Source: a virus. Taken from it: a stretch of 24,164 nucleotides of DNA. The first letter of the stretch is position 1. Each line of letters starts with the position of its first letter. Made by a program: the position numbers and the translations under genes. The notes under the pieces are model-generated. The model saw only the letters and a program-made list of their open reading frames with translations. It searched no databases and was not told the origin of the DNA. Shown in pieces: positions 6,732 to 12,523 of the stretch. Where the stretch lies: IMG/VR virus record IMGVR_UViG_3300025128_000327, positions 1-24,164 of that record; one strand, 5' to 3'.

Positions 6732-7016
6732 ATGGCTAAAGCAAAAGGCAAAATGCCTGCTCGGAACAAGAAAAATTTTAGGCCGACAAGTAAGGGTGCA
6801 GGCATGACTGCTGCCGGAGTAGCAGCTTATCGTCGTAAAAATCCTGGAAGTAAACTGCAAACAGCAGTCACAAAAAAGAAGAATCTTACTGAAAAAGAAA
6901 AAGCACGACGTAAATCGTTTTGTGCTCGTTCTGCTGGTCAAATGAAAAAATTTCCAAAAGCTGCTAAAGATCCCAATAGCAGGTTGCGTCAAGCCAGAAA
7001 AAGATGGAGATGTTGA
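6732..7016 (+). CDS. Small basic protein, DUF6321-like
   Basis: 94 residues, about a third Lys plus Arg and almost no acidic residues. Visible parts are a basic N-terminus, the segment GAGMTAAGVAAYRRKNPGSK (22-41) followed by LQTAVTKKK, the SFCAR motif at 62-66 and a C-terminal arginine-rich helix ending in WRC. The AGMTAAG..AYR..NPGSKLQTAVT and SFCAR pair match a small phage family that I recall as DUF6321; the number is from memory and uncertain. Such proteins are thought to be virion-associated; binding to nucleic acid is an inference from charge. It opens the block of basic genes running to 9027. Confidence 0.7.
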   Translation: MAKAKGKMPARNKKNFRPTSKGAGMTAAGVAAYRRKNPGSKLQTAVTKKKNLTEKEKARRKSFCARSAGQMKKFPKAAKDPNSRLRQARKRWRC

Positions 7017-7017
7017 C

Positions 7018-7200
7018 GTGAAAGCAGAGGATGTTTTAAACAAATTAGAACAACATGAGGCAGAATGCACTTTACGGTATCAAAGAATTGAAGAGCGTCT
7101 TGATGATCACAAAGCCGGACTTCAACGATTAGATATGCGTTTATGGGGGCTGGCCGGTTTAATTGTAGCAGTAGCTATAGCAGAACATTTATTAACATGA
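7018..7200 (+). CDS. Coiled-coil plus C-terminal TM protein, XhlA-like plan
   Basis: 60 residues from a GTG placed one base after the previous stop. The first part is a charged helix (HEAECTLRYQRIEERLDDHK at 13-32), and the end is a single hydrophobic segment (LWGLAGLIVAVAIAEHLL at 42-59). The plan (N-terminal coiled coil, C-terminal membrane anchor, about 60-90 residues) resembles the haemolysin XhlA family that works with phage holins. It is not basic like its neighbours. A membrane-lysis or virion-to-membrane role is inferred. If real, this is a second holin-type gene in the window, far from the first. The next gene overlaps its stop (ATGA). Confidence 0.65.
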   Translation: MKAEDVLNKLEQHEAECTLRYQRIEERLDDHKAGLQRLDMRLWGLAGLIVAVAIAEHLLT

Positions 7201-7358
7201 CGATAAGCAGAGGAAGTATATCTAAACAAGTTTCAAAACCACCTCAAAAAAAGAAGTGGAGCGCGAAACGTAAAAAAAAGATTGATTGCTCTAATCCAAA
7301 AGGCTTTTCTCAAAAAGCTCATTGTGCAGGGAGAAAGAAACGTGGCAAGTCGAGTTAG
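7197..7358 (+). CDS. Small basic Cys-containing protein with NPKGFS motif
   Basis: 53 residues from the ATG at 7197, overlapping the previous stop; an in-frame start at 7143 would sit within the upstream gene and is rejected. It is strongly basic (KKKWSAKRKKK at about 17-27), then carries IDCSNPKGFSQKAHCAGRKK (28-47). I recall the Cys-x-Asn-Pro-Lys-Gly-Phe-Ser ... His-Cys-x-Gly-Arg pattern recurring in many phage small proteins. Two Cys and one His could bind a metal if paired across copies, but this is a guess. Function is unknown; the charge points to nucleic acid or virion interior. Confidence 0.7.
   Translation: MTISRGSISKQVSKPPQKKKWSAKRKKKIDCSNPKGFSQKAHCAGRKKRGKSS
7328..7333 (+). promoter_or_regulatory. 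Ribosome binding site deciding a GTG start
   Basis: AGGGAG lies eight bases before the GTG at 7342, supporting that start over an in-frame ATG at 7282 (which lacks a site) and over the later ATG at 7378. Confidence 0.55.
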
Positions 7359-7566
7359 ATTAGGCACTGTTGTTAAGATGAAAAGTGGCGGTGCAGTTAA
7401 AAAGAAAACAAAAAGTGGCGGTAAGATTTGTCCAGAAGGTAAAGCCTGGGCTAAACGAACCTTTGATACCTATCCTAGTGCGTATGCAAATCTTGCCGCA
7501 TCAAAATATTGTAAAGACCCTAACTATGCTAAGAAATCCAAAGGCGGCAAAAGGAAGGGAAGATGA
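7342..7566 (+). CDS. Small basic protein with ICPEGKAWAKRTF motif
   Basis: 74 residues from the GTG at 7342, overlapping the previous gene by 17 bases; a start at 7378 is possible. After a Lys/Gly-rich first half it carries ICPEGKAWAKRTFDTYPSAY (29-48), continuing ANLAASKYCKDPNYAK, and ends in a basic Gly/Lys tail. The conserved CP.G.AWAK..FD.YPSAYAN.AASK motif is familiar to me from phage small proteins of unknown function. The pair of Cys flanking the helix might bind a metal or form a disulphide. It overlaps the following ATG by four bases (ATGATG). Confidence 0.7.
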   Translation: MASRVRLGTVVKMKSGGAVKKKTKSGGKICPEGKAWAKRTFDTYPSAYANLAASKYCKDPNYAKKSKGGKRKGR

Positions 7567-7703
7567 TGCGAACTCCAGTTAAAAAAAAGATTAATAAAGT
7601 AGCAGGAGCTTTAAACAAGGCTTCAAAAAAACATGCAGCACAAGCAAAAGTTTTAAAGAGTTTGGCTAATGGCAAAAAAAGAACCAGCAAAAGGAACCGG
7701 TAA
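7563..7703 (+). CDS. 46-residue Lys/Ala-rich protein
   Basis: A short gene with ATG at 7563 (overlapping the previous stop TGA) and TAA at 7701. The protein, starting MMRTPVKKKINKVAGALNKA, has about a third basic residues and a helical middle (KKHAAQAKVLKSLANGKK), then ends TSKRNR. I recall similar short KHAxQAKVLKSL proteins from marine phage genomes. Its 3' end overlaps the start of the next gene by 35 bases in another frame, so either the two are both translated with the downstream start inside this gene, or the tail is tolerated overlap. Function unknown. Confidence 0.6.
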   Translation: MMRTPVKKKINKVAGALNKASKKHAAQAKVLKSLANGKKRTSKRNR

Positions 7704-7956
7704 GAAACCGAAGGGGTCCAGTCGTCGTTTGTATACGGATGAAAATCCCAAAGATACGGTTCCAATTGCATTTGCCACAGTAAAAGATGCCCGAGACACC
7801 GTGCGTAGAGTTAAAAAAGTTGATAAACCATATGCTAGAAAGATACAAATCTTAACCGTTTTAGAACAAAGAGCTAAAGTTGCTGGTAAAAAAGAACAGG
7901 CAAAGATAGCTAAACAAGGTAAAGAGGCTATAAGAAAACAACATGGCAAGGCTTAA
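7669..7956 (+). CDS. Small basic protein with YTDENPKDTV motif
   Basis: 95 residues from the ATG at 7669, which lies inside the end of the previous gene in another frame, with no clear Shine-Dalgarno, so coupled translation is likely. It starts with a Lys/Gly/Pro-rich basic segment, then the motif RRLYTDENPKDTVPIAFATV (19-38), and continues as a charged helical region rich in Lys, Arg, Ala and Gln. The TDENPKDTV segment is familiar to me from phage small basic proteins without assigned function. It overlaps the SET gene by 14 bases. Confidence 0.7.
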   Translation: MAKKEPAKGTGKKPKGSSRRLYTDENPKDTVPIAFATVKDARDTVRRVKKVDKPYARKIQILTVLEQRAKVAGKKEQAKIAKQGKEAIRKQHGKA

Positions 7957-8263
7957 ATATGACAGATTTTATTACAACCCGTTGCCAGATGAAGTCACTC
8001 TTGATAACAGCGATATAGACGGTATAGGCGTTTTTGCTACACAAGATATAGAAGAGGCAATCGATCTTGGAAGCACACATATTAAAGTGCCCATGATTGC
8101 TGGGTACATAAGAACTCCACTGGGTGGTTTTATAAACCATTCAGAGGAGCCCAACTGTTATTTAGCGTTGTCTCAAGATTGGGACGATTACAGAGTGTAT
8201 AATTTAATTACGCTTTCTGAAGTTAAAGAAGGCGAAGAGCTAACGCTCGATTACGATATGTAA
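7943..8263 (+). CDS. SET-domain protein lysine methyltransferase
   Basis: 106 residues from the ATG at 7943. The SET fold is seen in order: DIDGIGVFATQDIEEA (24-39, the N-terminal SET signature), GYIRTPLGGFINHSEEPNCY (54-73) with the AdoMet-binding NHS..PNC box (65-72), and GEELTLDYDM at 97-106 with the conserved Tyr104 of the ELTxDY motif. The protein ends directly after that motif, so there is no post-SET zinc segment; the domain is close to the minimal size, near the roughly 119 residues of the algal-virus vSET. SET enzymes move a methyl group from AdoMet to lysine side chains. The neighbours on both sides are lysine-rich, which suggests they could be substrates, but that is inference. It starts inside the previous gene (14-base overlap). 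Confidence 0.85.
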   Translation: MARLKYDRFYYNPLPDEVTLDNSDIDGIGVFATQDIEEAIDLGSTHIKVPMIAGYIRTPLGGFINHSEEPNCYLALSQDWDDYRVYNLITLSEVKEGEELTLDYDM

Positions 8264-8274
8264 TTGGAGAAGTT

Positions 8275-8610
8275 ATGGGACAGCTTAAAGAATGGCTAAA
8301 ACAAGATTGGGTTCGTATCGGTAAAGATGGATCTATAAAAGGTCCTTGCGGAACATCTAAAGATAAGAAAAATCCAGATCGCTGTTTACCAAGATCAAAA
8401 GCTAATAGTTTGAGTAAGTCTGAGAGAGCCGCTACTGCTAGAAAGAAAAAAAGAGAAGGGGCTAAAGGCAAAACAGTTGTTGCAAATACGAAACAAGCTA
8501 AAGTTCGTACTGCTGCAAAAGGTGGTGAAATTCGTAAGAATCACCGGGGGTGTGGCGCGGTTATGTCTGGTCGTCGTAAAAAAACGTTATATGTCAAACC
8601 GCGTTCTTAA
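8275..8610 (+). CDS. Basic Cys-containing protein, apparently two fused small families
   Basis: 111 residues with GGAGAAG ahead of the ATG. The first half (LKEWLKQDWVRIGKDGSIKG at 4-23, PCGTSK..KNPDRCLP, SKSERAATARKKK) matches a small phage family I recall by its WV.I...(G/A)PCG...CVP pattern. The second half carries GGEIRKNHRGCGAVMSGRRK (83-102), a separate motif (NHRGCG..M..RRK) that I know as a C-terminal element in other phage proteins. The combination looks like a fusion. Five Cys/His in total could bind a metal. Strongly basic; a nucleic-acid role is inferred. It follows the SET gene by 11 bases. Confidence 0.7.
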   Translation: MGQLKEWLKQDWVRIGKDGSIKGPCGTSKDKKNPDRCLPRSKANSLSKSERAATARKKKREGAKGKTVVANTKQAKVRTAAKGGEIRKNHRGCGAVMSGRRKKTLYVKPRS

Positions 8611-8625
8611 ATAGGAGGATTAAAT

Positions 8626-9027
8626 ATGAGTAGAGTTAATTTAGGTGCTGCAGGTTTTAGTAGACCGGCTAAGAAAAAAGCTAAAGGCATGGCTATGGGT
8701 GGAGCTATGAAAAAAGCTAAAGGCATGGCTATGGGTGGAGCTATGAAAAAAGCTAAAGGCATGGCTAAAGGCGGAGCTATGAAAAAAGCCAAAGGTGGAG
8801 CAATCCGTCGCGGCGACGATAAAATGGTCGCTAAAATGAAAGGCGGTGGTGCTGCAATGCCCATGAAGATGGTTGGCGGTAAAAAAGTCCCTGCGTTTGC
8901 TGCGGACGGGAAAGGGTCTAACGATCTTATGAAGAAAGCCAAAGGTGGCACTGTTCGTAAAATGATGGGTGGTGGCATGGCTATGAAAAAAGCTAAAGGT
9001 ATGAAGCGCGGCGGCAAAGTTCGCTAG
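8626..9027 (+). CDS. Histone-tail-like Lys/Met/Gly repeat protein
   Basis: 133 residues, over a quarter Lys plus Arg (30 Lys, 7 Arg) with only four acidic residues. Residues 17-52 are three copies of a 12-residue unit (KKAKGMAMGGAM), and related KKAKG units recur at about 53-58, 102-107 and 119-124, ending RGGKVR. The composition resembles the Lys/Ala repeats of histone H1 tails and bacterial histone-like proteins, here with Met and Gly instead. It begins with AGGAGG-type ribosome binding signal (about 8613). A DNA-binding or condensing role inside the virion, or RNA binding, is plausible but unproven. With many Lys it is a candidate substrate for the SET enzyme two genes upstream. It ends one base before the next start. 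Confidence 0.75.
   Translation: MSRVNLGAAGFSRPAKKKAKGMAMGGAMKKAKGMAMGGAMKKAKGMAKGGAMKKAKGGAIRRGDDKMVAKMKGGGAAMPMKMVGGKKVPAFAADGKGSNDLMKKAKGGTVRKMMGGGMAMKKAKGMKRGGKVR
8674..8781 (+). repeat. 36-bp tandem repeat, three copies
   Basis: Units at 8674-8709, 8710-8745 and 8746-8781. The first two are identical and the third differs at a few positions. A part unit follows from 8782. Each unit is 12 codons, so the reading frame is kept. No spacer is present. Confidence 0.9.
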
Positions 9028-9708
9028 ATGGCAAATTTAATAAGCAACATCCCGTATTTTAAATGCTGGGTGCGGAAGGAGTTTACCTGTAATCACGACC
9101 GATATCATGGAGAGTTTCTTCATGCGTTAGCTATTGCAGTAAACACTATTCCCGATAGATCGTTAAGTTTTCAAGTTGTTTTTACTGGGATAACAGATTC
9201 TGATGAAGATGACGAAATTAATGTTCACGGCGGAGCCATGTGGGCTCGAATGCCTATTCAAGCATTAGTTGCCGATATTGAGCTAGAAGAGTGGCCGGAA
9301 CGTATGGATGACCATTTGTGTCAGCCTTGGGACTGCGAGTCTCGTGAACATGAAGTTGTTGTTTTTGATCGAGTTAGTTCAAGCCCCTGGATTGCAAAGG
9401 TCAATCACGAATTTTATGAAGCGCGGTATATGATGAGTATAGACTACACCGGAAATACAATTGCAGATTCTCCAGATCAGCACAAACAGAGTCATCTTTT
9501 GTATCTGACAGAAGGCCCCTGGTCTGGAAACATCATTGCTTTGCCAAATAATCGTGCAAGAGCTACGTCTCCGGCTTTGTGGAATACCGGCGAGGGGGCA
9601 CCAGATTTTCGTCCTAGTCAGTATATTCATTCTGCTGAAGGGCATAGCTCATATACTGATCCTAATATTACATTTGATAATCTATACTCGCAGGGTATTG
9701 AGGAATAA
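9028..9708 (+). CDS. Conserved virion-module protein, unknown function
   Basis: 226 residues, starting on the base after the previous stop. The protein is rich in Trp, His and acidic residues. Visible segments are IPYFKCWVRKEFTCNHDRYH (8-27) with Cys13 and Cys21, VHGGAMWARMPIQALVADIE (66-85), CQPWDC (98-103), and PNNRARATSPALWNTGEGAP (173-192). Four Cys and several His could form a zinc site. I have the impression of close relatives in marine phages, but with no assigned function. Its position between the basic block and the connector genes suggests a virion protein. I find no hydrolase or nuclease motif. Confidence 0.7.
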   Translation: MANLISNIPYFKCWVRKEFTCNHDRYHGEFLHALAIAVNTIPDRSLSFQVVFTGITDSDEDDEINVHGGAMWARMPIQALVADIELEEWPERMDDHLCQPWDCESREHEVVVFDRVSSSPWIAKVNHEFYEARYMMSIDYTGNTIADSPDQHKQSHLLYLTEGPWSGNIIALPNNRARATSPALWNTGEGAPDFRPSQYIHSAEGHSSYTDPNITFDNLYSQGIEE

Positions 9709-9710
9709 TT

Positions 9711-10388
9711 ATGGCTACTTCCGGATCACGAGATTTTGAACTAGATGTTGCAGACATTATAGAAGAGGCGTATGAACGATGCGGTTTAGAGCTACGCACG
9801 GGATATGATGCTAAAACAGCAAGAAGATCTTTGAATATTATGTTTTCAGAATGGGCTAACCGTGGAGTTAATCTTTGGACGGTTAAACAAGCTACGTTTA
9901 CACTAACAAGCGGAACCGCTACATACACATCCTCTAACGGTTTAGCTTCCCCTATTAATGACATACTTGAAATGGTTGTTAGTCGATCGGGTACAGACTT
10001 TCAGATAAATCGTATGAGTCGGGGAGAATATTTAAATATTCCTAACAAAACTACCACAGGCCGTCCTTCTCAATTTTATTTTAACAGACAACTAAGTCCT
10101 GAAATTATTCTTTGGCCTACGCCTGAAAATAGCACGGACCAATTAGTTTACTATTATGTAACTAGAATAGAAGATGCGGATGCGTTGACTAATGATACGG
10201 ATGTACCTTTTCGTTTTATTCCTTGCATGGTTTCCGGGTTAGCGTATTACTTATCAATTAAACGAGCTCCGGAAAGAGTTCAACTATTAAAAAACGTGTA
10301 TGAGGAAGAGTTCCAACGTGCTGCGGATGAAGATGAAGATCGGGTCTCTTTAAAGCTACAGCCGGACATACAGTATATAAGGATGTAG
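9711..10388 (+). CDS. Head-tail adaptor, P22 gp4-type
   Basis: 225 residues from the ATG at 9711. Residues 12-50 form the conserved helical start (EAYERCGLELRTGYDAKTAR, then SLNIMFSEWANRGVNLWTVK), followed by a beta part and a Leu-rich helix near the C-terminus (CMVSGLAYYLSIKRAPERVQ), with an EEEFQRAADEDEDRVSL tail. This order of helical N-terminus, SEWANRGVNLW and RPSQFYFNR/LWP segments matches the connector or tail-accessory proteins that sit below the portal in short-tailed phages (P22 gp4-like). It closes the head channel and gives the tail a docking ring. Two more adaptor-like genes follow. Recognition is by pattern. Confidence 0.7.
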   Translation: MATSGSRDFELDVADIIEEAYERCGLELRTGYDAKTARRSLNIMFSEWANRGVNLWTVKQATFTLTSGTATYTSSNGLASPINDILEMVVSRSGTDFQINRMSRGEYLNIPNKTTTGRPSQFYFNRQLSPEIILWPTPENSTDQLVYYYVTRIEDADALTNDTDVPFRFIPCMVSGLAYYLSIKRAPERVQLLKNVYEEEFQRAADEDEDRVSLKLQPDIQYIRM

Positions 10389-10389
10389 C

Positions 10390-10689
10390 ATGGGTAAGTT
10401 TGCATACGGTAAAAAGGCTTATGGAATATCAGATCGTTCTGGGTTTCGTTATCGTTTGCGGGATATGAAAAAAGAATGGAATGGCGCTCTTGTGGGACCG
10501 GATGAATATGAATCTAAACATCCCCAGTTAGAGTCTCCTAGAATTATTTCTGATCCACAAGCATTGCGGGAACCTCGACCAGATAATACAGAAGTAATGA
10601 ATGTTTTCTTATTTACCGATACAGTTGGAATACCTACAACTCGATTAATATCTTTTGGTCAGGTGGGTGAGGTTACGGTGACAACATGA
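10390..10689 (+). CDS. Neck-module protein, unknown function
   Basis: 99 residues from the ATG at 10390, one base after the previous stop. It starts with a basic Gly/Tyr/Lys segment (MGKFAYGKKAYGISDRSGFR) and a helix (RLRDMKKEWNGALVGPDEYE), then a Pro/charged segment, then a strand-like end. I recall close relatives in marine phages next to connector genes. A role as a small neck or closure protein is likely from the setting. The next gene overlaps its stop (ATGA). Confidence 0.65.
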   Translation: MGKFAYGKKAYGISDRSGFRYRLRDMKKEWNGALVGPDEYESKHPQLESPRIISDPQALREPRPDNTEVMNVFLFTDTVGIPTTRLISFGQVGEVTVTT

Positions 10690-11336
10690 GCTTTACACTT
10701 GCAACATTGAAAACAGCAATACAAGATTACACTGAAAACACAGAGACAACGTTTGTCACAAATTTACCTTTGTTTATCAGAGCAGCCGAAGAACGTATTT
10801 TTAAAAATGTTCAACTGTCTCTTTTTCGTAAAAATGTAACCGCTAATTTTAATTCGTCAGATCAGTTTTTAGCAATACCGAGTGATTTCTTAGCACCTTT
10901 TTCTTTGTCTTTTACAGACAGTAGTAGTAACAAAAACTTTTTAGATTTTAAAGACGTTAATTTTTTACAAGAATTTACGCCAAACTCAACTACAACAGGT
11001 AATCCTAGATACTACGCAGTATTTGATATTAATAATTTTATTATTGCACCGACCCCTGCTAGTGCCCTTGCTGTTGAGTTACATTATTACTATCGACCGA
11101 GCAGTTTAACCGCAGGGACAGACTCAGGTACGACTTGGCTTTCTGAAAATGCAGAGCTTGCTTTATTATACGCCTCTCTTTACGAAGCCTATACTTTTAT
11201 GAAAGGCGAGGCAGATGTATTACAAAATTACAATAATCGGTTTATTGAATCAATTACAGCCTTAAAAGGATTGGGTGAGGCTAAAGAAGTCACACAAGAA
11301 TATCGAGCAGGTAAGATAGTGAGACCTAAACAATGA
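10686..11336 (+). CDS. Phage adaptor-like protein
   Basis: 216 residues from the ATG at 10686. The start is helical (LATLKTAIQDYTENTETTFV, then LPLFIRAAEERIFKNVQLSL), followed by a beta part with FLAIPSDFLAPFSLSF and a PRYYAVFD segment, and a C-terminal helix (LLYASLYEAYTFMKGEADVL). This N-terminal RAAEERI..L and IPSDFL pattern is typical of adaptor or tail-tubular proteins of short-tailed phages. It probably forms a ring between connector and tail. The call rests on pattern and on the position after the gp4-like gene. The next ATG overlaps its TGA. Confidence 0.65.
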   Translation: MSFTLATLKTAIQDYTENTETTFVTNLPLFIRAAEERIFKNVQLSLFRKNVTANFNSSDQFLAIPSDFLAPFSLSFTDSSSNKNFLDFKDVNFLQEFTPNSTTTGNPRYYAVFDINNFIIAPTPASALAVELHYYYRPSSLTAGTDSGTTWLSENAELALLYASLYEAYTFMKGEADVLQNYNNRFIESITALKGLGEAKEVTQEYRAGKIVRPKQ

Positions 11337-11629
11337 TGAACGGAATGAGTATGGACTTTGGACCAGCATTTCAGGTTGAGATACAAACAACTGACAACAG
11401 AGGTCAGACTCCCGAAGAAGTGACGGCTCGATGTGTTAATAAAATTATCAGCATTTCTGATAATGCTACGCCAGAAGTAAGAGAACAAGCTCATGCTTTT
11501 CGCGCAAATCTTGAAAAGATTATTGTTTTATATATGAAACAAGCAATTAGATCGGATCGAACGACTGTGTATAATGCGATTAAAGATTCAGGCCATGACA
11601 AGTTGGCTGAATACATAAGGAGATTGTAA
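11333..11629 (+). CDS. Small helical neck-module protein
   Basis: 98 residues, with the ATG overlapping the previous stop. The core QVEIQTTDNRGQTPEEVTAR (14-33), continuing CVNKIISISDNA, and the end DRTTVYNAIKDSGHDKLAEY (75-94) appear helical and charged. I recall this protein as strongly conserved at this position in marine phages, but without known function. There is no membrane segment. It ends one base into the next start codon. Confidence 0.65.
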   Translation: MMNGMSMDFGPAFQVEIQTTDNRGQTPEEVTARCVNKIISISDNATPEVREQAHAFRANLEKIIVLYMKQAIRSDRTTVYNAIKDSGHDKLAEYIRRL

Positions 11630-12066
11630 TGGCCTTTAGTGGAAACTTTTTATGTAGTTCCTTCAAACAAGAGTTGTTGGAGGGAAAGCATAACTTTTTA
11701 GCGAGTGGTGGTAATACCTTTAATATTGCACTGTATGACAACAGTGCCAGTTTTACCGCTGCTACGACAGCGTATACAACCAGTAATGAAATAAGCGGAA
11801 CAAATTACTCTGCAAAGGGACAGGCTTTAAACCCTGTTAATCCTACTTTAAGTGGTACAACTGCTCTTGTAGATTTTGCCGATGAGGTTTTTTCTAACGT
11901 AACAGTTTCATCTGTGCGTGGCGGGTTGATATTTAACGATAGTGCAAGTGGTGATCCAACGGTAGCTGTCTTAGATTTTGGTGCTGACAAAGCAGCAAGT
12001 TCTGGGGATTTTACAATTGTGTTTCCAACAGCGGATGCGAGTAACGCGATAATTAGGATCGCGTAA
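11629..12066 (+). CDS. Small virion structural protein
   Basis: 145 residues. It starts MAFSGNFLCSSFKQELLEGK, then the central part is rich in Ser, Thr, Ala and Asn with beta-type segments (TFNIALYDNSASFTAAT; VSSVRGGLIFNDSASGDPTV) and no charged helices. It lies between adaptor and tail fibre genes, so it is probably a tail or capsid decoration protein. No family is recognised. A one-base overlap (TAATG) joins it to the next gene. Confidence 0.6.
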   Translation: MAFSGNFLCSSFKQELLEGKHNFLASGGNTFNIALYDNSASFTAATTAYTTSNEISGTNYSAKGQALNPVNPTLSGTTALVDFADEVFSNVTVSSVRGGLIFNDSASGDPTVAVLDFGADKAASSGDFTIVFPTADASNAIIRIA

Positions 12067-12518
12067 TGACCAGCGTCGTTGTCTCGCTCGGACTAGGGTG
12101 GAACTCGTCCACCACCGGCTGGGGCGAAGGCGGCTGGGGCAATGATGTAGCGATTGCAACAAATGCCACGGCATCTGTTGGATCGGTTACTACAACAGGT
12201 GATGCAACCATCACCACAACAGGATTGGGGGCGACAGCTAGTTTAGGTGTCACCTTTGAAACACAAAACGGTGTTTCTGGTACAGCAACTCTGGGTAGTT
12301 TCTTTACCACAAATACCATAGTCGGGATGACATCATCGTTGGGCACAAGCAGTGTGACGGGCGATGCAAACATCACAGTAACGGGGTTGGCAGCAACAGG
12401 TGTAATCTCTTCTCGTGGTGTTTTAATATGGGGACAAATAATACCTGCGCCAGGGACAACGTATGCTGCGATAACTCCCTCACCAGGGACAACGTATACA
12501 GAGATTGTAGTAAGGTGA
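12066..12518 (+). CDS. Repeat-containing tail protein
   Basis: 150 residues, almost without charged residues and composed of repeats: GDATITTTGLGATASLG (about 44-60) and GDANITVTGLAATG (about 99-112), and a closing PAPGTTYAAITPSPGTTYTE (128-147). A Gly/Trp segment (GWGEGGWGN, 18-26) lies near the start and resembles the GWGAGTWGRGTW segment of the hub-like protein at 16959. Beta-type low-complexity proteins like this are usual in tail or fibre modules. The exact function is unknown. Confidence 0.6.
   Translation: MTSVVVSLGLGWNSSTTGWGEGGWGNDVAIATNATASVGSVTTTGDATITTTGLGATASLGVTFETQNGVSGTATLGSFFTTNTIVGMTSSLGTSSVTGDANITVTGLAATGVISSRGVLIWGQIIPAPGTTYAAITPSPGTTYTEIVVR
12450..12497 (+). repeat. 15-bp direct repeat, 33-bp period
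   Basis: CCAGGGACAACGTAT occurs at 12450-12464 and 12483-12497, making the PAPGTTY/PSPGTTY duplication at the C-terminal end of the tail protein. Confidence 0.9.
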
Positions 12519-12523
12519 TTTAA

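Noticed and set aside
7669-7703. Programmed frameshift in the A-rich overlap making a fusion of the 46- and 95-residue proteins.
   Set aside because: The frame change needed is +1 (or -2), while the A-run would favour -1; both frames have their own start and stop.
8674-8802. The 36-bp repeats looked at first like a CRISPR array.
   Set aside because: There are no spacers; the units are directly adjacent and stay in the reading frame of a protein.
8607-9017. A 136-codon open frame on the minus strand opposite the Lys-rich repeat gene.
   Set aside because: It is a product of the repeat codons: its Pro/Ala/Phe repeats mirror the Lys/Gly/Met repeats. The plus strand has the ribosome binding site and context.
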